Of a stretch of 64,000 bases of DNA, positions 7,994-16,353 are shown one piece after another. The notes beneath the pieces are model-generated. The model saw only the letters and a list, made by a program, of their open reading frames with translations, had not been told where the DNA came from and did no database searches. Positions within the stretch are counted from its first letter, which is position 1; every line of letters begins with the position of its first letter. Position numbers and translations under genes: made by a program. Source of the DNA: Chlamydia crocodili (GTDB taxonomy: Bacteria > Chlamydiota > Chlamydiia > Chlamydiales > Chlamydiaceae); NCBI RefSeq assembly GCF_018343815.1, contig NZ_CP060791.1, positions 762,113 to 826,112 on the forward strand, written 5' to 3'.

Positions 7994-10807
7994 TTAGAAA
8001 CTTAAGGATAAACCACCAAAAGCATCTCCGGAGAGATTGTTACCTTCACGTTGTATTGTTGAAATTCCTAAGTAAGCGGTAGCTAGTCTATATTTGAATG
8101 TAGTGCGGAACTTTAGGTTCATAGCTTCTTGTCCTATAAAGACGCTTCCGACTTTCCAAGAATGCTGATTGAGGATTAATGAAGCAGTTGTTACAGGATT
8201 CTCTCTAAGTAAGTCTTTGATATAAGCCATGCTAAATTGGGTGAAAAGAGAATATTTTGCTCCAAAGAAGCGCATTTCCAAAGAAACTCCTGTAGGAAGA
8301 GCAAGATTACTCAAATGTGAAGAAGCGAAATATCGCGGATCGTATCCTGTTTCTATGAAAGGGTTTTGATTAATTACGGTATACTCAAGATCTACAAATG
8401 GAGTGATTTTAAGACAACGAATTCCCTTTGGATAGGCGTAAGATAAGCCAACACTACTTCGGAATCCTTGGTTTTTCCAAGAGCCTCGGGTAATGTCTTT
8501 TTTCGAGAACCGATGTTTCATAACATGAGATTCTTCAGCATAGCTTACAGAAGATCTAAAGGATAAAGCACGCCAGTTTTTAAAAGCTGCTATTGTTCCC
8601 AATAGCATATGCGAATGGCTTTTCCCTGGAATATTATCCTGAGAGCTAGATCCATGAAGTTGTGTGAATGTGGCACACACAACAGTATTTGGTGAAAAAG
8701 GAAGCTTAATTCCTAGATTATGACCAGCTTGTGTTGTCGAAAAGTTATTATAGTTCTCGCCATTTTGTTCCATAACACTAGAGACGATACCACCAAAAAT
8801 ACAAATATGCTTTATAGGCATGAGCATATTGTTGTTTAAGTAGTTATCAAGGATAGCATCGTTGGCAGAGCGCATGCCTGTAAATGTTGTCCATGTAGAA
8901 GATGGAACTAGATAACCTTCTTTCTCAGGGTTCAAAATGAATGTTCCCGTGGGGATCCATAAAGCTTTTAATGTTTTATGTCGTTTGGAATCTTCACCAG
9001 ACCAATTAAATTTCCATACGCCTTGATAGCCGTAGGCGTTTTGTTGGACAGCAATCTCTTCGGGAATAAATCCATCAGTATTGATATTTTTATCAGACTT
9101 GAAAATGATTTCCATCTGGTATGGCTGAGATGCTAAATCATGATTATCATAGAAGATGTTATCGGGATCATGAATTTGCGGAGATCCTGAAAGTCGGATG
9201 CCTGAATTTCCTGAAGCGCGTATTTCAGCAGGCAGATGAGAATGAGTGGCGTCTAAACCAAAGCTAATATTAGAAATGATTAGATCTTTTCCTAAGCTAT
9301 TGTAGCTTGTTAGCATGGATCCTGGGCTAAGATTTAATGTCCCACCTAATTGCTTAAATTCTTGAACAGCAAGAATGGCACCGCTTGTAATAGAAAGAGT
9401 TCCATTATTTAGATATACAGGTTGGTTAAAGATAGAAGTTTTATTACTTTTATCTTGGCGATCTATCGCAAGTTTTTCTCCTGAAAAGATAACAGATCCA
9501 CAATGGAAAATATTATCAACAGAGTTAATATCTACAGGATTTACACTCTGGGATGTTGCAAGAATCGGATCATAGAAAATAATCGATTGGTTCTCATTAG
9601 CTATGAGCCGGATAGCTTCAGGAGCACCTTTGATTGTAATCGCATTGTTATTTGTGATTGAAGAGTGCTTGGTAGAGATCTTTGTGATGTTTCCGTTAAA
9701 TACAATATCTGCATTTTGTGCATGCAAATGTAGTTTGGGTTGCGGCCCACTTAAATAAATTGCACCTCCTCCTAAATTTCCGGATGAATTTTCAGAGAAG
9801 ATAATTGGTTGGGAAGCTGTAAGATTGCAGCTTGTTGAGGCTATAGCTCCACCACCTTCTGCGTGATTTTCACTAAAGAAAATAGACTCATCATTGTTTT
9901 TAATAATTATCTGTTGAGAATAGACGGCACCACCCAGGTTGCGAGCGCTATTTTTGCAGAAAGATATCGGAGCAGATTGCTTATTTATACTACAGAGATT
10001 CGTATAAATAGCACCTCCGGATTCTAAAGCTCTATTTTCTATGAAGGTAATGGTATTTTTATTCTTAGTGAACTCAACAGTTCCTTGGGCGTTATAGATT
10101 CCACCACCAGATTTAGCATGATTTTCTTGGAAGAGAATTTCCTGATTCCCATCAAATAAGATAGAAGATCCAGCAACTTCGCTACTGATAGCCCCGCCAT
10201 TACCTGAATTCGTAATATTTTTTACAACTTCTGCACGATTCTTAATAAAAGAAATTAAGCCACGTTGCTCACTAAATATCATGCGATTTGGTTGCGCTCC
10301 TGTAAGAAGAATCGCACCTCCTGGGCCACGGCTTACATTATTTTGAAAAAGTAGATTTGTATTTCTAGTGAAGAACATATCCTGTCTAGAGGTAAGAACT
10401 CCTCCAGTGCTTTGATTGTTTTCCACATTGACTGCTTTTAAATTTTCAAAAGTAAGAAAAGATTTAGAAAATACACCCGCTCCCTGACCACCTAGTTGTA
10501 AATTAGTGAAATTTAATGTCGCTAGGGGAGTGCTACCTGTAAATGTAAGATTTCCTTCTAAATTGCGAAATGCTCCTCCCGATTTATGGATACTGTAACC
10601 AAGAAAATCCTTAAGAGTAAACTCACCTCGTAAGGTGTAATTGGTTCCTTGAGGGGATGTAGTTAACATGGTGAATAATTCAAGGTCTTCACCTGTATGC
10701 ATTCCCGATAAAGGGAGAACAATCTCCGTTCCTGATAAATGAGAAGTGTAGGCTAATGGTACTAGTGAAGAAAGAAGTACGAATTTCCAAAAAAACATCT
10801 GCTTCAT
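7994..10807 (-). CDS. pmpA: Polymorphic outer membrane autotransporter, PmpA type
   Basis: 937 residues. The signal peptide is MKQMFFWKFVLLSSLVPLAYTS. The passenger, to about residue 400, has repeated GGAI/FxxN units (GGAISS, FDGN, GGAIYT, FIEN, GGAVYS). A Pmp middle domain with FSGEKLAI and LNNGTLSI follows, then a C-terminal barrel of about 280 residues ending GGLSLSF with terminal Phe. Size and its place next to pmpB fit CT412 PmpA (Pmp19 in C. pneumoniae). Its passenger is much shorter than that of pmpB and has fewer linkers, as expected for the more conserved PmpA subtype. It lies upstream of pmpB in the direction of transcription. Confidence 0.92.
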   Translation of the reverse strand: MKQMFFWKFVLLSSLVPLAYTSHLSGTEIVLPLSGMHTGEDLELFTMLTTSPQGTNYTLRGEFTLKDFLGYSIHKSGGAFRNLEGNLTFTGSTPLATLNFTNLQLGGQGAGVFSKSFLTFENLKAVNVENNQSTGGVLTSRQDMFFTRNTNLLFQNNVSRGPGGAILLTGAQPNRMIFSEQRGLISFIKNRAEVVKNITNSGNGGAISSEVAGSSILFDGNQEILFQENHAKSGGGIYNAQGTVEFTKNKNTITFIENRALESGGAIYTNLCSINKQSAPISFCKNSARNLGGAVYSQQIIIKNNDESIFFSENHAEGGGAIASTSCNLTASQPIIFSENSSGNLGGGAIYLSGPQPKLHLHAQNADIVFNGNITKISTKHSSITNNNAITIKGAPEAIRLIANENQSIIFYDPILATSQSVNPVDINSVDNIFHCGSVIFSGEKLAIDRQDKSNKTSIFNQPVYLNNGTLSITSGAILAVQEFKQLGGTLNLSPGSMLTSYNSLGKDLIISNISFGLDATHSHLPAEIRASGNSGIRLSGSPQIHDPDNIFYDNHDLASQPYQMEIIFKSDKNINTDGFIPEEIAVQQNAYGYQGVWKFNWSGEDSKRHKTLKALWIPTGTFILNPEKEGYLVPSSTWTTFTGMRSANDAILDNYLNNNMLMPIKHICIFGGIVSSVMEQNGENYNNFSTTQAGHNLGIKLPFSPNTVVCATFTQLHGSSSQDNIPGKSHSHMLLGTIAAFKNWRALSFRSSVSYAEESHVMKHRFSKKDITRGSWKNQGFRSSVGLSYAYPKGIRCLKITPFVDLEYTVINQNPFIETGYDPRYFASSHLSNLALPTGVSLEMRFFGAKYSLFTQFSMAYIKDLLRENPVTTASLILNQHSWKVGSVFIGQEAMNLKFRTTFKYRLATAYLGISTIQREGNNLSGDAFGGLSLSF

Positions 10808-10924
10808 GTTTCAGAATCCTAGTCGTTTCACGGTCTAGAGTAAGAGATCTAACTTACATAGAAAGATAAAATAAATACATGGAAATAAAAAATTGATCTA
10901 AGCGTATGTTAATAAGAATGGAAT

Positions 10925-11002
10925 AGTTAAAGTCTATTCTATTTTTCTTTAACTATGTTGAGGCATACCTCTAAAGACGATATATATCTTTCTCTTTAGA
11001 GG
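10925..11002. repeat. Two adjacent hairpins upstream of pmpA
   Basis: AGTTAAAG (10925-10932) pairs with CTTTAACT (10947-10954), and CCTCTAAA (10968-10975) pairs with TTTAGAGG (10995-11002); both are perfect 8-bp stems. They lie just after the YtxH-like gene and before pmpA on the minus strand. They may end the upstream transcript, though neither is followed by a U-run. Confidence 0.45.
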
Positions 11003-11027
11003 CCATAGAGGGAATAATTAGACGAAA

Positions 11028-11330
11028 TTAATCTTTAGTTTCATCGATCATTGCTTTTGTGAAATCTTTGATTTCTTTAGATATGTTTTTCGCTAGCATT
11101 TTTGTTTGTTGAGCAAAAGCTTTCGTGTGTTGTTTAGAGTGTTTGAATAAAGTTTTGCCTTTTTTCGTTCCTGAGGTTTTTACTCTAGAAAGTTTTTTCC
11201 TCAACTGCACACCACTTTTTGGAGTGAATAAACAAGTAAGCAATGTAGCTATAAATCCTCCGAATAGTACACCTCTGAGCCAACGCCAACGTTTGCAAGT
11301 TTTTTTATTGGGCTTGTGATTTCTAAACAT
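11028..11330 (-). CDS. YtxH-like small membrane protein
   Basis: 100 residues, strongly basic N-terminus (NHKPNKKTCKRWRWLRG), then one membrane segment, GVLFGGFIATLLTCLFTPKSG, followed by VQLRKKL. The G-rich helix ending in TPKSG-x-x-LRKKL is the YtxH/GvpP signature, normally APxSGxExR. The C-terminal half is Lys-rich and helical, probably amphipathic. It is paired with a YtxG-like gene 25 nt upstream, as in the Bacillus ytxGH stress operon. The role is unknown; the family links to envelope stress. Real gene with high probability, function low. Confidence 0.7.
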   Translation of the reverse strand: MFRNHKPNKKTCKRWRWLRGVLFGGFIATLLTCLFTPKSGVQLRKKLSRVKTSGTKKGKTLFKHSKQHTKAFAQQTKMLAKNISKEIKDFTKAMIDETKD

Positions 11331-11355
11331 ACCTTCTTTTTCCCCCTACGACAGA

Positions 11356-11709
11356 TTAATCTTTTTTGCGAAATACACACCAAACGAGTAGAGCTGCAGC
11401 AGTCCACTTCGCTCCTCGACAGATTTTTCCGATCCAACTGCTCTTACTTTCCTCACAGAGGAAATCTTCAATATCTTTAGGTAAACGCTTATTACGTTTG
11501 CGCAACCAACCGAAAATTAGCTTTTTCCCTAATAATAAAGGAGCTAGGATCTTAGCTTCAAAATTTAAAATTGTCGTAATTTTACTGACATTTTTAACTA
11601 TCTTATTGAGCCTGTGTAATAAGCTAATAGTCAAAACGAACATTGTTACCATGCACGTTGATAGCAAGACACAACAGACAATTATTGCTCCCGTGAGGTA
11701 AGTATTCAT
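11356..11709 (-). CDS. YtxG/DUF948-like membrane protein
   Basis: 117 residues from ATG 11709; a TTG at 11727 would add six. One long N-terminal membrane segment (TGAIIVCCVLLSTCMVTMFVLTISLL) is followed by a helix KIVKNVSKITTILNF, as in DUF948/YtxG proteins. Then come a basic stretch (RKRNKRLPKD) and a second hydrophobic stretch (WTAAALLVWCVF) with a basic end. The YtxH-like gene follows directly, so the two probably act together at the inner membrane. The assignment rests on architecture and pairing, not close sequence identity. Confidence 0.6.
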   Translation of the reverse strand: MNTYLTGAIIVCCVLLSTCMVTMFVLTISLLHRLNKIVKNVSKITTILNFEAKILAPLLLGKKLIFGWLRKRNKRLPKDIEDFLCEESKSSWIGKICRGAKWTAAALLVWCVFRKKD

Positions 11710-11820
11710 ATAAAGTGAATAAAACAATTTTTATTTTTATTAATTAATTTCACTTCTTATTTTCGGTTTATTTTAAAAAAAATTAAAGAAAATACTTTTT
11801 AATAAGTAAGTTAGAAGCGT

Positions 11821-11852
11821 AGAAAAGAAAATCCCCAACAGATGTTGGGGAT
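11821..11852 (-). terminator. Rho-independent terminator after the alanine symporter gene
   Basis: ATCCCCAACA (11831-11840) and TGTTGGGGAT (11843-11852) form a perfect 10-bp stem. On the minus strand it is followed by TTTCTTTTCT. It ends the nrdR-dksA-lspA-symporter run. Confidence 0.88.
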
Positions 11853-11908
11853 ATGTGCTTGATAATAAATAAGATGGGATTCAAAAGGAAATGAACCCCT
11901 TGAAATTC

Positions 11909-13264
11909 CTATTCTGCTGATGAGTGAAGCTCAATCGCTTTATCGGATGTTGGGAATTCCACCTCTTTTCTCATTAGGAAGACCCCGAACAGGTTAAAGC
12001 ATAGGAGAAGAGCTCCGGATACAGACATTATCAATAGAGCTGTATTTTGCGATAAGAAGCAAAATGCTGGTAATATAGCAGCTCCGTATAGAGTATAGAT
12101 CTTTGATCCAGCGTTTCCGTAAAGAAACTTTGCACATTTTTTTCCTACGAGGAAATACGAAATAATTGTTGTATAACCTGTCACAAAGAAGAATGTGGGG
12201 AGTAAGATCTTCACAAGAGGGAAGTACGTTGCTAGAGCATGTTCAACAGCTTGAGAAGCGTTGTCAAGGCCTAGAGACCATGATCCTGATGCAAGCACCA
12301 TAAGTAAGCTTAGAGTACAGATAAGATTATCTATAGCGAGTCCTATGATACTTAACTGAGCTTGTGTTTCTGGACGTTTTGCAGAACTTTCACTTTGAAT
12401 AATAGAGTCAAAGCCAATACCAATATCTCCAGAATAAGCCGCTCTAGAGATACCTTGGTGAATTGTAGTTGCTAAAGTACAGCCGGCAAATCCGCCAATA
12501 GCTCCGTGTCCTGTAAATGCTGATGAGAATACAGCAGAAAATAGGGAAGGAAGTTGGTGGAACTCTTTTACAAGTATGTATAGAGATAGTGCGCAATACA
12601 CGGTAAGGAAAAATGGAAGCACGAAAGCACAGATTTTTCCAATACGTTGTAATCCTCCTTGAACTGCGTAGAGAATTAAAAATAGCAAGCCAAAAATGGT
12701 GAACAATTTTGGAATGCTCCAGCAATGAGAAATCGTGTCGGCAATAACAGAAAACTGATAAATTTCCACGCCGTAGATACAAAGTAGTACAGCTACAATA
12801 ATAGGTATGAGTTTGGTTCCATAAGCTTTATCTAGGAAGTACATCGGCCCGCCTTGATAAACACCATCATTATCTACTTTGCGGAATTTAATCCCTAAGT
12901 ACACTTCGGAGTATTTCACAATAGAACCAAAAATTCCTGCGATCCAAACCCAGAATAGGGCTCCGGGACCACCAATGCACGCAGCAGTAACAATGCCTAC
13001 AACATTACCAATACCGATATTTCCGCTTGCTGAAGCAAAAAATACCTTCAATGGATGAACACCTCTTTCGCTGTCCTTCCCCTTTTTATTGGAAGACTCC
13101 TGCGAATACTGGTAGAAAAGCCTGCAGAATTGAGGAAACTTGGTGAATTGAGAAAAACCAGATTTCCATGAAAAGCTTAGCCCCAGAAAAATAATCATGA
13201 GAAAAGCCACGTATGACCAGAAGAAGTCATCGAAGGCTGCTAGTAAAGACAAGACTGTGTTCAT
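11909..13264 (-). CDS. Sodium:alanine symporter family (AGCS) permease
   Basis: 451 residues with about eleven hydrophobic segments. Family motifs: SASGNIGIGNVVGIVTA and GGPGALFWVWIAGIFG near 75-105, VYQGGPMYFL near 135, and the RAAYSGDIGIGFDSI segment near 275-290, the characteristic AGCS motif. It imports alanine or glycine with Na+ at the inner membrane, feeding peptidoglycan and protein synthesis. It corresponds to CT409. It lies 71 nt downstream of lspA on the same strand and is closed by a strong terminator. Confidence 0.9.
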   Translation of the reverse strand: MNTVLSLLAAFDDFFWSYVAFLMIIFLGLSFSWKSGFSQFTKFPQFCRLFYQYSQESSNKKGKDSERGVHPLKVFFASASGNIGIGNVVGIVTAACIGGPGALFWVWIAGIFGSIVKYSEVYLGIKFRKVDNDGVYQGGPMYFLDKAYGTKLIPIIVAVLLCIYGVEIYQFSVIADTISHCWSIPKLFTIFGLLFLILYAVQGGLQRIGKICAFVLPFFLTVYCALSLYILVKEFHQLPSLFSAVFSSAFTGHGAIGGFAGCTLATTIHQGISRAAYSGDIGIGFDSIIQSESSAKRPETQAQLSIIGLAIDNLICTLSLLMVLASGSWSLGLDNASQAVEHALATYFPLVKILLPTFFFVTGYTTIISYFLVGKKCAKFLYGNAGSKIYTLYGAAILPAFCFLSQNTALLIMSVSGALLLCFNLFGVFLMRKEVEFPTSDKAIELHSSAE

Positions 13265-13335
13265 GGTAAAAACTTTTTTTAATAATTAAAATATTTAAAC
13301 AGTTGTTCATCAAGACGATGGGGAAACTATTATCC

Positions 13336-13833
13336 CTATTTCATCTTTTGTTTAGTAGGAAAATAAAGCTTATATACGAAGATTAAAGTTCCTAAAGAGA
13401 TAAAAATATCGGCAAAATTAAATGTTGGAAAGGACCAACGTTTGTAACCGATAGAAATAAAATCCACTACATGCCTGTAAAATAGGATGTCTCCAACGTT
13501 GCCAATAGCTCCGGAACAAAGGAGAATCAGGGAGAAGCGGATTGAAGGGGAGGTTCTTTTCTTTCTTAGAAAAAGAAAGGCAAGAATACCTAAAATAATT
13601 GCTATACGTATAACGAATAAGAAATATTTATATTTTGAAAATAATCCGAAGGCCGCGCCTTCATTAAAGGTGGGACAAATGCAGAAAAATAGCTTACCCC
13701 AACTACATTGGTATAGTATGGGGCTAGCTTCAGGCAGATTTCCTCGATACAGCAAAACAGCTAGTTTAGTGACCCAATCAATAAGGACGAAAAATGAAAT
13801 AGTAAGGAAGGTAGATCGGGAGCGACTAGACAT
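13336..13833 (-). CDS. lspA: Lipoprotein signal peptidase (signal peptidase II)
   Basis: 165 residues with four membrane segments, the usual size. It cleaves the signal of diacylated prolipoproteins in the inner membrane. Motifs: FNEGAAFGLFS near 58, GNVGDILF, HVVDFISIGY and FNFADIFISLG near 135-150; the Asp residues in VVDF and FNFAD are the catalytic pair. In the GNxxDR motif the Arg is Ile. It starts 5 nt after the dksA-like stop, so the two are co-transcribed. Matches CT408. Confidence 0.94.
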   Translation of the reverse strand: MSSRSRSTFLTISFFVLIDWVTKLAVLLYRGNLPEASPILYQCSWGKLFFCICPTFNEGAAFGLFSKYKYFLFVIRIAIILGILAFLFLRKKRTSPSIRFSLILLCSGAIGNVGDILFYRHVVDFISIGYKRWSFPTFNFADIFISLGTLIFVYKLYFPTKQKMK

Positions 13834-13838
13834 TGGGG

Positions 13839-14213
13839 TTAGTTTCCATAAAGTAAGCCTTTCTCGAATTGTGATTGAGCTTTGACCGTCATTGTAGCAT
13901 AAGGAATCGCCATTAAACGAGCTAGAGGGATTTCTTCTCCGCTTACATCACAGATCCCGTAAGAAGACTCCTCGATTTTTTCCAGAGCTCGATTAATTTG
14001 TCTTAATAATTCGTATTCTTTAGTCGTCACCTCTAAACTGATAGTTCTATCAAAAGTATCGGTACCCTGATCAGCTTGATGTTGAGAATATCCAGTAGCT
14101 TCGTTAGGTTTTTTGACTTCTTGAGCATTCCCTTCTAGGGTATGAGATAATTTATATTTCATTTCTAGAAGTCTTTGTTTAAAATTGGCTATTTCGTCCT
14201 CAGACAACGGCAT
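13839..14213 (-). CDS. DksA/TraR-family regulator with degenerate zinc finger
   Basis: 124 residues. A long helical hairpin carries an acidic tip, DTFDRT, near residue 53, analogous to the DxxDxA tip that enters the RNA polymerase secondary channel. The C-terminal globular part, YGICDVSGEEIPLARLMAIPYAT near 86-108, matches the DksA zinc-finger fold. However, only one of the four usual Cys remains (CDVSG instead of CxxCG, and TVKAQ instead of CxxCQ). I infer an RNA-polymerase-binding regulator stable without zinc. The SD GGAGAGG precedes the ATG. Corresponds to CT407. It lies between nrdR and lspA. Confidence 0.85.
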   Translation of the reverse strand: MPLSEDEIANFKQRLLEMKYKLSHTLEGNAQEVKKPNEATGYSQHQADQGTDTFDRTISLEVTTKEYELLRQINRALEKIEESSYGICDVSGEEIPLARLMAIPYATMTVKAQSQFEKGLLYGN

Positions 14214-14243
14214 AGTTTCCTCTCCTTAACCTTAAAATAATAA

Positions 14244-14702
14244 CTATTTTTCCATATCCGGAGTTGCAGATAGCAAAACCTCCATTAATTCGCCAACATC
14301 TTTAAATCTTCTATAGACGCAGGCAAATCTAATGTAGGCAATCATGTCTGCCTTTTTTAGATATTTCATTACTAGTTCGCCAATTTCTTTGGTAGAGATT
14401 TCCCTATTTTGTTTACCCAATAGTTCAGATTTTACGTTAGAGGCTATTGCATGCACTTGATCTTGACCTATACGTGTGTGACTAGAGGCGGCATTTAATC
14501 CGTTAATTAGTTTAGATTCTTGGAAATTCTCGTAACGACCATCGCGTTTCAATACCTGCAGAGTTAGCTCAACGGTTTCAAAAGTTGTGAACCTTTGACC
14601 ACAATTTAAGCATTCTCGTCGGCGTTTAATTGCATTTGCTTCTGGCGCATTTCTCGAATCTATAACTTTTAATTCCCCATGATTGCAAAAAGGACACTGC
14701 AT
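14244..14702 (-). CDS. nrdR: Ribonucleotide reductase regulator NrdR
   Basis: 152 residues. The N-terminal zinc ribbon has CPFC (3-6) and CLNCG (31-35), followed by GQRFTTFE. The ATP-cone domain is at about 49-139 (VLKRDGRYENFQESKL). It represses ribonucleotide reductase genes according to ATP/dATP. The gene heads the minus-strand run nrdR-dksA-lspA-symporter. The start is fixed by the strong SD AGGAGG 8 nt before ATG. Corresponds to CT406. Confidence 0.96.
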   Translation of the reverse strand: MQCPFCNHGELKVIDSRNAPEANAIKRRRECLNCGQRFTTFETVELTLQVLKRDGRYENFQESKLINGLNAASSHTRIGQDQVHAIASNVKSELLGKQNREISTKEIGELVMKYLKKADMIAYIRFACVYRRFKDVGELMEVLLSATPDMEK

Positions 14703-14814
14703 GGGAGCTACCTCCTAAGGTTAAGGTAGTCTAAGAAAATAATAATTTTAACGTAGGATAAATCTATGCGACTATAAGTTGCAAATTTTTTTTCCCAATC
14801 TATAAAAATAGGGC

Positions 14815-14862
14815 TTGCGACAGATGCAGATAGCGTGATAACTTTTCGCTCTTTTTGCGAAA
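14815..14862 (+). promoter_or_regulatory. Candidate ribE promoter and leader hairpin
   Basis: TTGCGA (14815-14820), a 17-nt spacer and ATAACT (14838-14843) are followed at once by a TTTCGC/GCGAAA hairpin (14844-14862). The leader to ribE is about 70 nt. It is too small for an FMN riboswitch. Confidence 0.35.
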
Positions 14863-14921
14863 GGATACTATCTTACCGCAAGGATGTTTTATTGTAAATG
14901 CTAGTTGCTTAGGAATTAAGA

Positions 14922-15518
14922 ATGTTTTCTGGAATAGTTCAGGAGCTGGGCGAGATATTTAGTATTCAGCCGAGAGATGAAGGTTTAACTATAGGTGTAA
15001 GAGGGTCTTCGAAATGTATTTCCGAGTTGGAAATTGGTTGTAGTGTTGCTATTGATGGCGTTTGTCTTACTGTAGTTAAACTTGAAGAAGAAGGTAAAAT
15101 GTTTTTTGATATTATTCCTGAAACTCTTGCTTGTACTACAATAGGAGAGAGAGTTGTAGGCGATCGTGTAAATATTGAACGCTCTTTAAGAGCCTCTGAT
15201 GCAATCGGAGGACATATGGTCTCTGGTCATGTTTGTGGTGTCGGAGAGATTGTATGTATAGAGAAAAATCGGTATTATTTTCGTGTCCCTAGTTCCTTAT
15301 CTATATATCTTTTTGAGAAGGGATTTGTTTCGGTAGATGGAATTAGCCTGACAGTTGTTACTATAGACAAAGATGTATTTTCAATAGGATTAATTCCCGA
15401 GACATTATCTCGAACGACTTTAGGATATAAACGGGTGGGGGCGAAAGTAAATATTGAGCCTGATATGGCAACAAAAACACAAGTGGATACCTTAAGGCGT
15501 TTATATCCTCCGAAATAA
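14922..15518 (+). CDS. ribE: Riboflavin synthase, alpha chain
   Basis: 198 residues, the normal size. It dismutates two 6,7-dimethyl-8-ribityllumazine molecules to riboflavin. The N-terminal MFSGIVQELGEI is diagnostic. Two repeated lumazine-binding domains are visible: SVAIDGVCLTVV near 42-53 and FVSVDGISLTVV near 135-146, each followed by FxxxxIPETL. DAIGGHMVSGHV lies near 89-100. The next gene starts 10 nt downstream. Corresponds to CT405 (ribC in some annotations). Confidence 0.96.
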   Translation: MFSGIVQELGEIFSIQPRDEGLTIGVRGSSKCISELEIGCSVAIDGVCLTVVKLEEEGKMFFDIIPETLACTTIGERVVGDRVNIERSLRASDAIGGHMVSGHVCGVGEIVCIEKNRYYFRVPSSLSIYLFEKGFVSVDGISLTVVTIDKDVFSIGLIPETLSRTTLGYKRVGAKVNIEPDMATKTQVDTLRRLYPPK

Positions 15519-15528
15519 AATAAATAGT

Positions 15529-16353
15529 ATGGATTACAAATTACTGGATAGTGGTGATGGGAAGAAGTTAGAAAGCTTTGGACCAATAACTCTTATCCGA
15601 CCCTCTTGCACGGCAATCTGGCCTAAGAGTTCGCCATCTCTATGGAAAAAGGCGCATGCTGAATATCAAAGATCGGGTGAAGATGGGCAATGGCATTGCA
15701 GATCTTCTGTTCCTCAAGAATGGCGAATCATTCTGAATAACGTTGACTGTACATTAAAACTCACTCCTTTCGGTCACATAGGTATGTTTCCTGAACATAG
15801 CGGTTTTTGGCCCGAATTGAAACAAAGCATAGAAAAACATTTTGAATGTCGTGTGTTAAATTTATTTGCTTACACAGGTTCTACGTCAATCTTTGCTGCA
15901 AAGTGTGGAGCAAAAGTATGTCACGTTGATGCTTCGAAATCTGCGGTAAAATGGGCACAAAAGAATGTTGAGAATAACGCCTTGTCTGAGAAAAAGATCT
16001 TTTGGGTTATTGAAGATGTATTTTCTTTTCTGCAAAAAGAAATACGGAGAGGGAAGAAATACGAGGTGATTTTATTAGACCCGCCTACTTACGGCCGAGG
16101 ACCTGATGGCGAGGTCTTTAAAATAGACAGGGATTTCTTTCCGTTATTGCTTTTATGTTCTAAATTACTTTCCGATTCTTCTTCTTATATTTTGATTACC
16201 TCGCATACACCAGGTCATACACCTGCTTTTTTATATAGTTTAGCTACTAGAGCTTTATCTTTAGATAAACAGTATTGGTCTTCTGGAGAAAGTTTTTGTG
16301 GTGATGGAAATCAAGCTTTACCTTCTGGAGTATTTGCTAAATGGAGTTCGTAG
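15529..16353 (+). CDS. Class I SAM-dependent methyltransferase (RlmI/RlmK-like)
   Basis: 274 residues. The Rossmann SAM site is VLNLFAYTGSTSIFAAKCGAK near 109-129. HVDASKSAVKWAQKNVENN follows as motif II, and LLDPPTYGRG near 184-193 is motif IV. DPPxY/F with this layout is typical of 23S rRNA cytosine methyltransferases of the RlmI/L class, but there is no PUA or THUMP domain in front. Substrate unproven. It overlaps the following SpoU gene by 13 nt and follows ribE by 10 nt. Corresponds to CT404. Confidence 0.85.
   Translation: MDYKLLDSGDGKKLESFGPITLIRPSCTAIWPKSSPSLWKKAHAEYQRSGEDGQWHCRSSVPQEWRIILNNVDCTLKLTPFGHIGMFPEHSGFWPELKQSIEKHFECRVLNLFAYTGSTSIFAAKCGAKVCHVDASKSAVKWAQKNVENNALSEKKIFWVIEDVFSFLQKEIRRGKKYEVILLDPPTYGRGPDGEVFKIDRDFFPLLLLCSKLLSDSSSYILITSHTPGHTPAFLYSLATRALSLDKQYWSSGESFCGDGNQALPSGVFAKWSS

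Noticed and set aside
11366-11701. 111-residue plus-strand ORF opposite the YtxG-like gene
   Set aside because: Shadow frame; the minus-strand gene has a membrane protein pattern and a paired neighbour.
13487-13885. 132-residue plus-strand ORF over lspA
   Set aside because: Antisense to the catalytic motifs of lspA and the end of the dksA-like gene; no ribosome site.
14844-14862. FMN riboswitch before ribE
   Set aside because: The leader is only about 70 nt with one short hairpin; the conserved RFN elements are missing.
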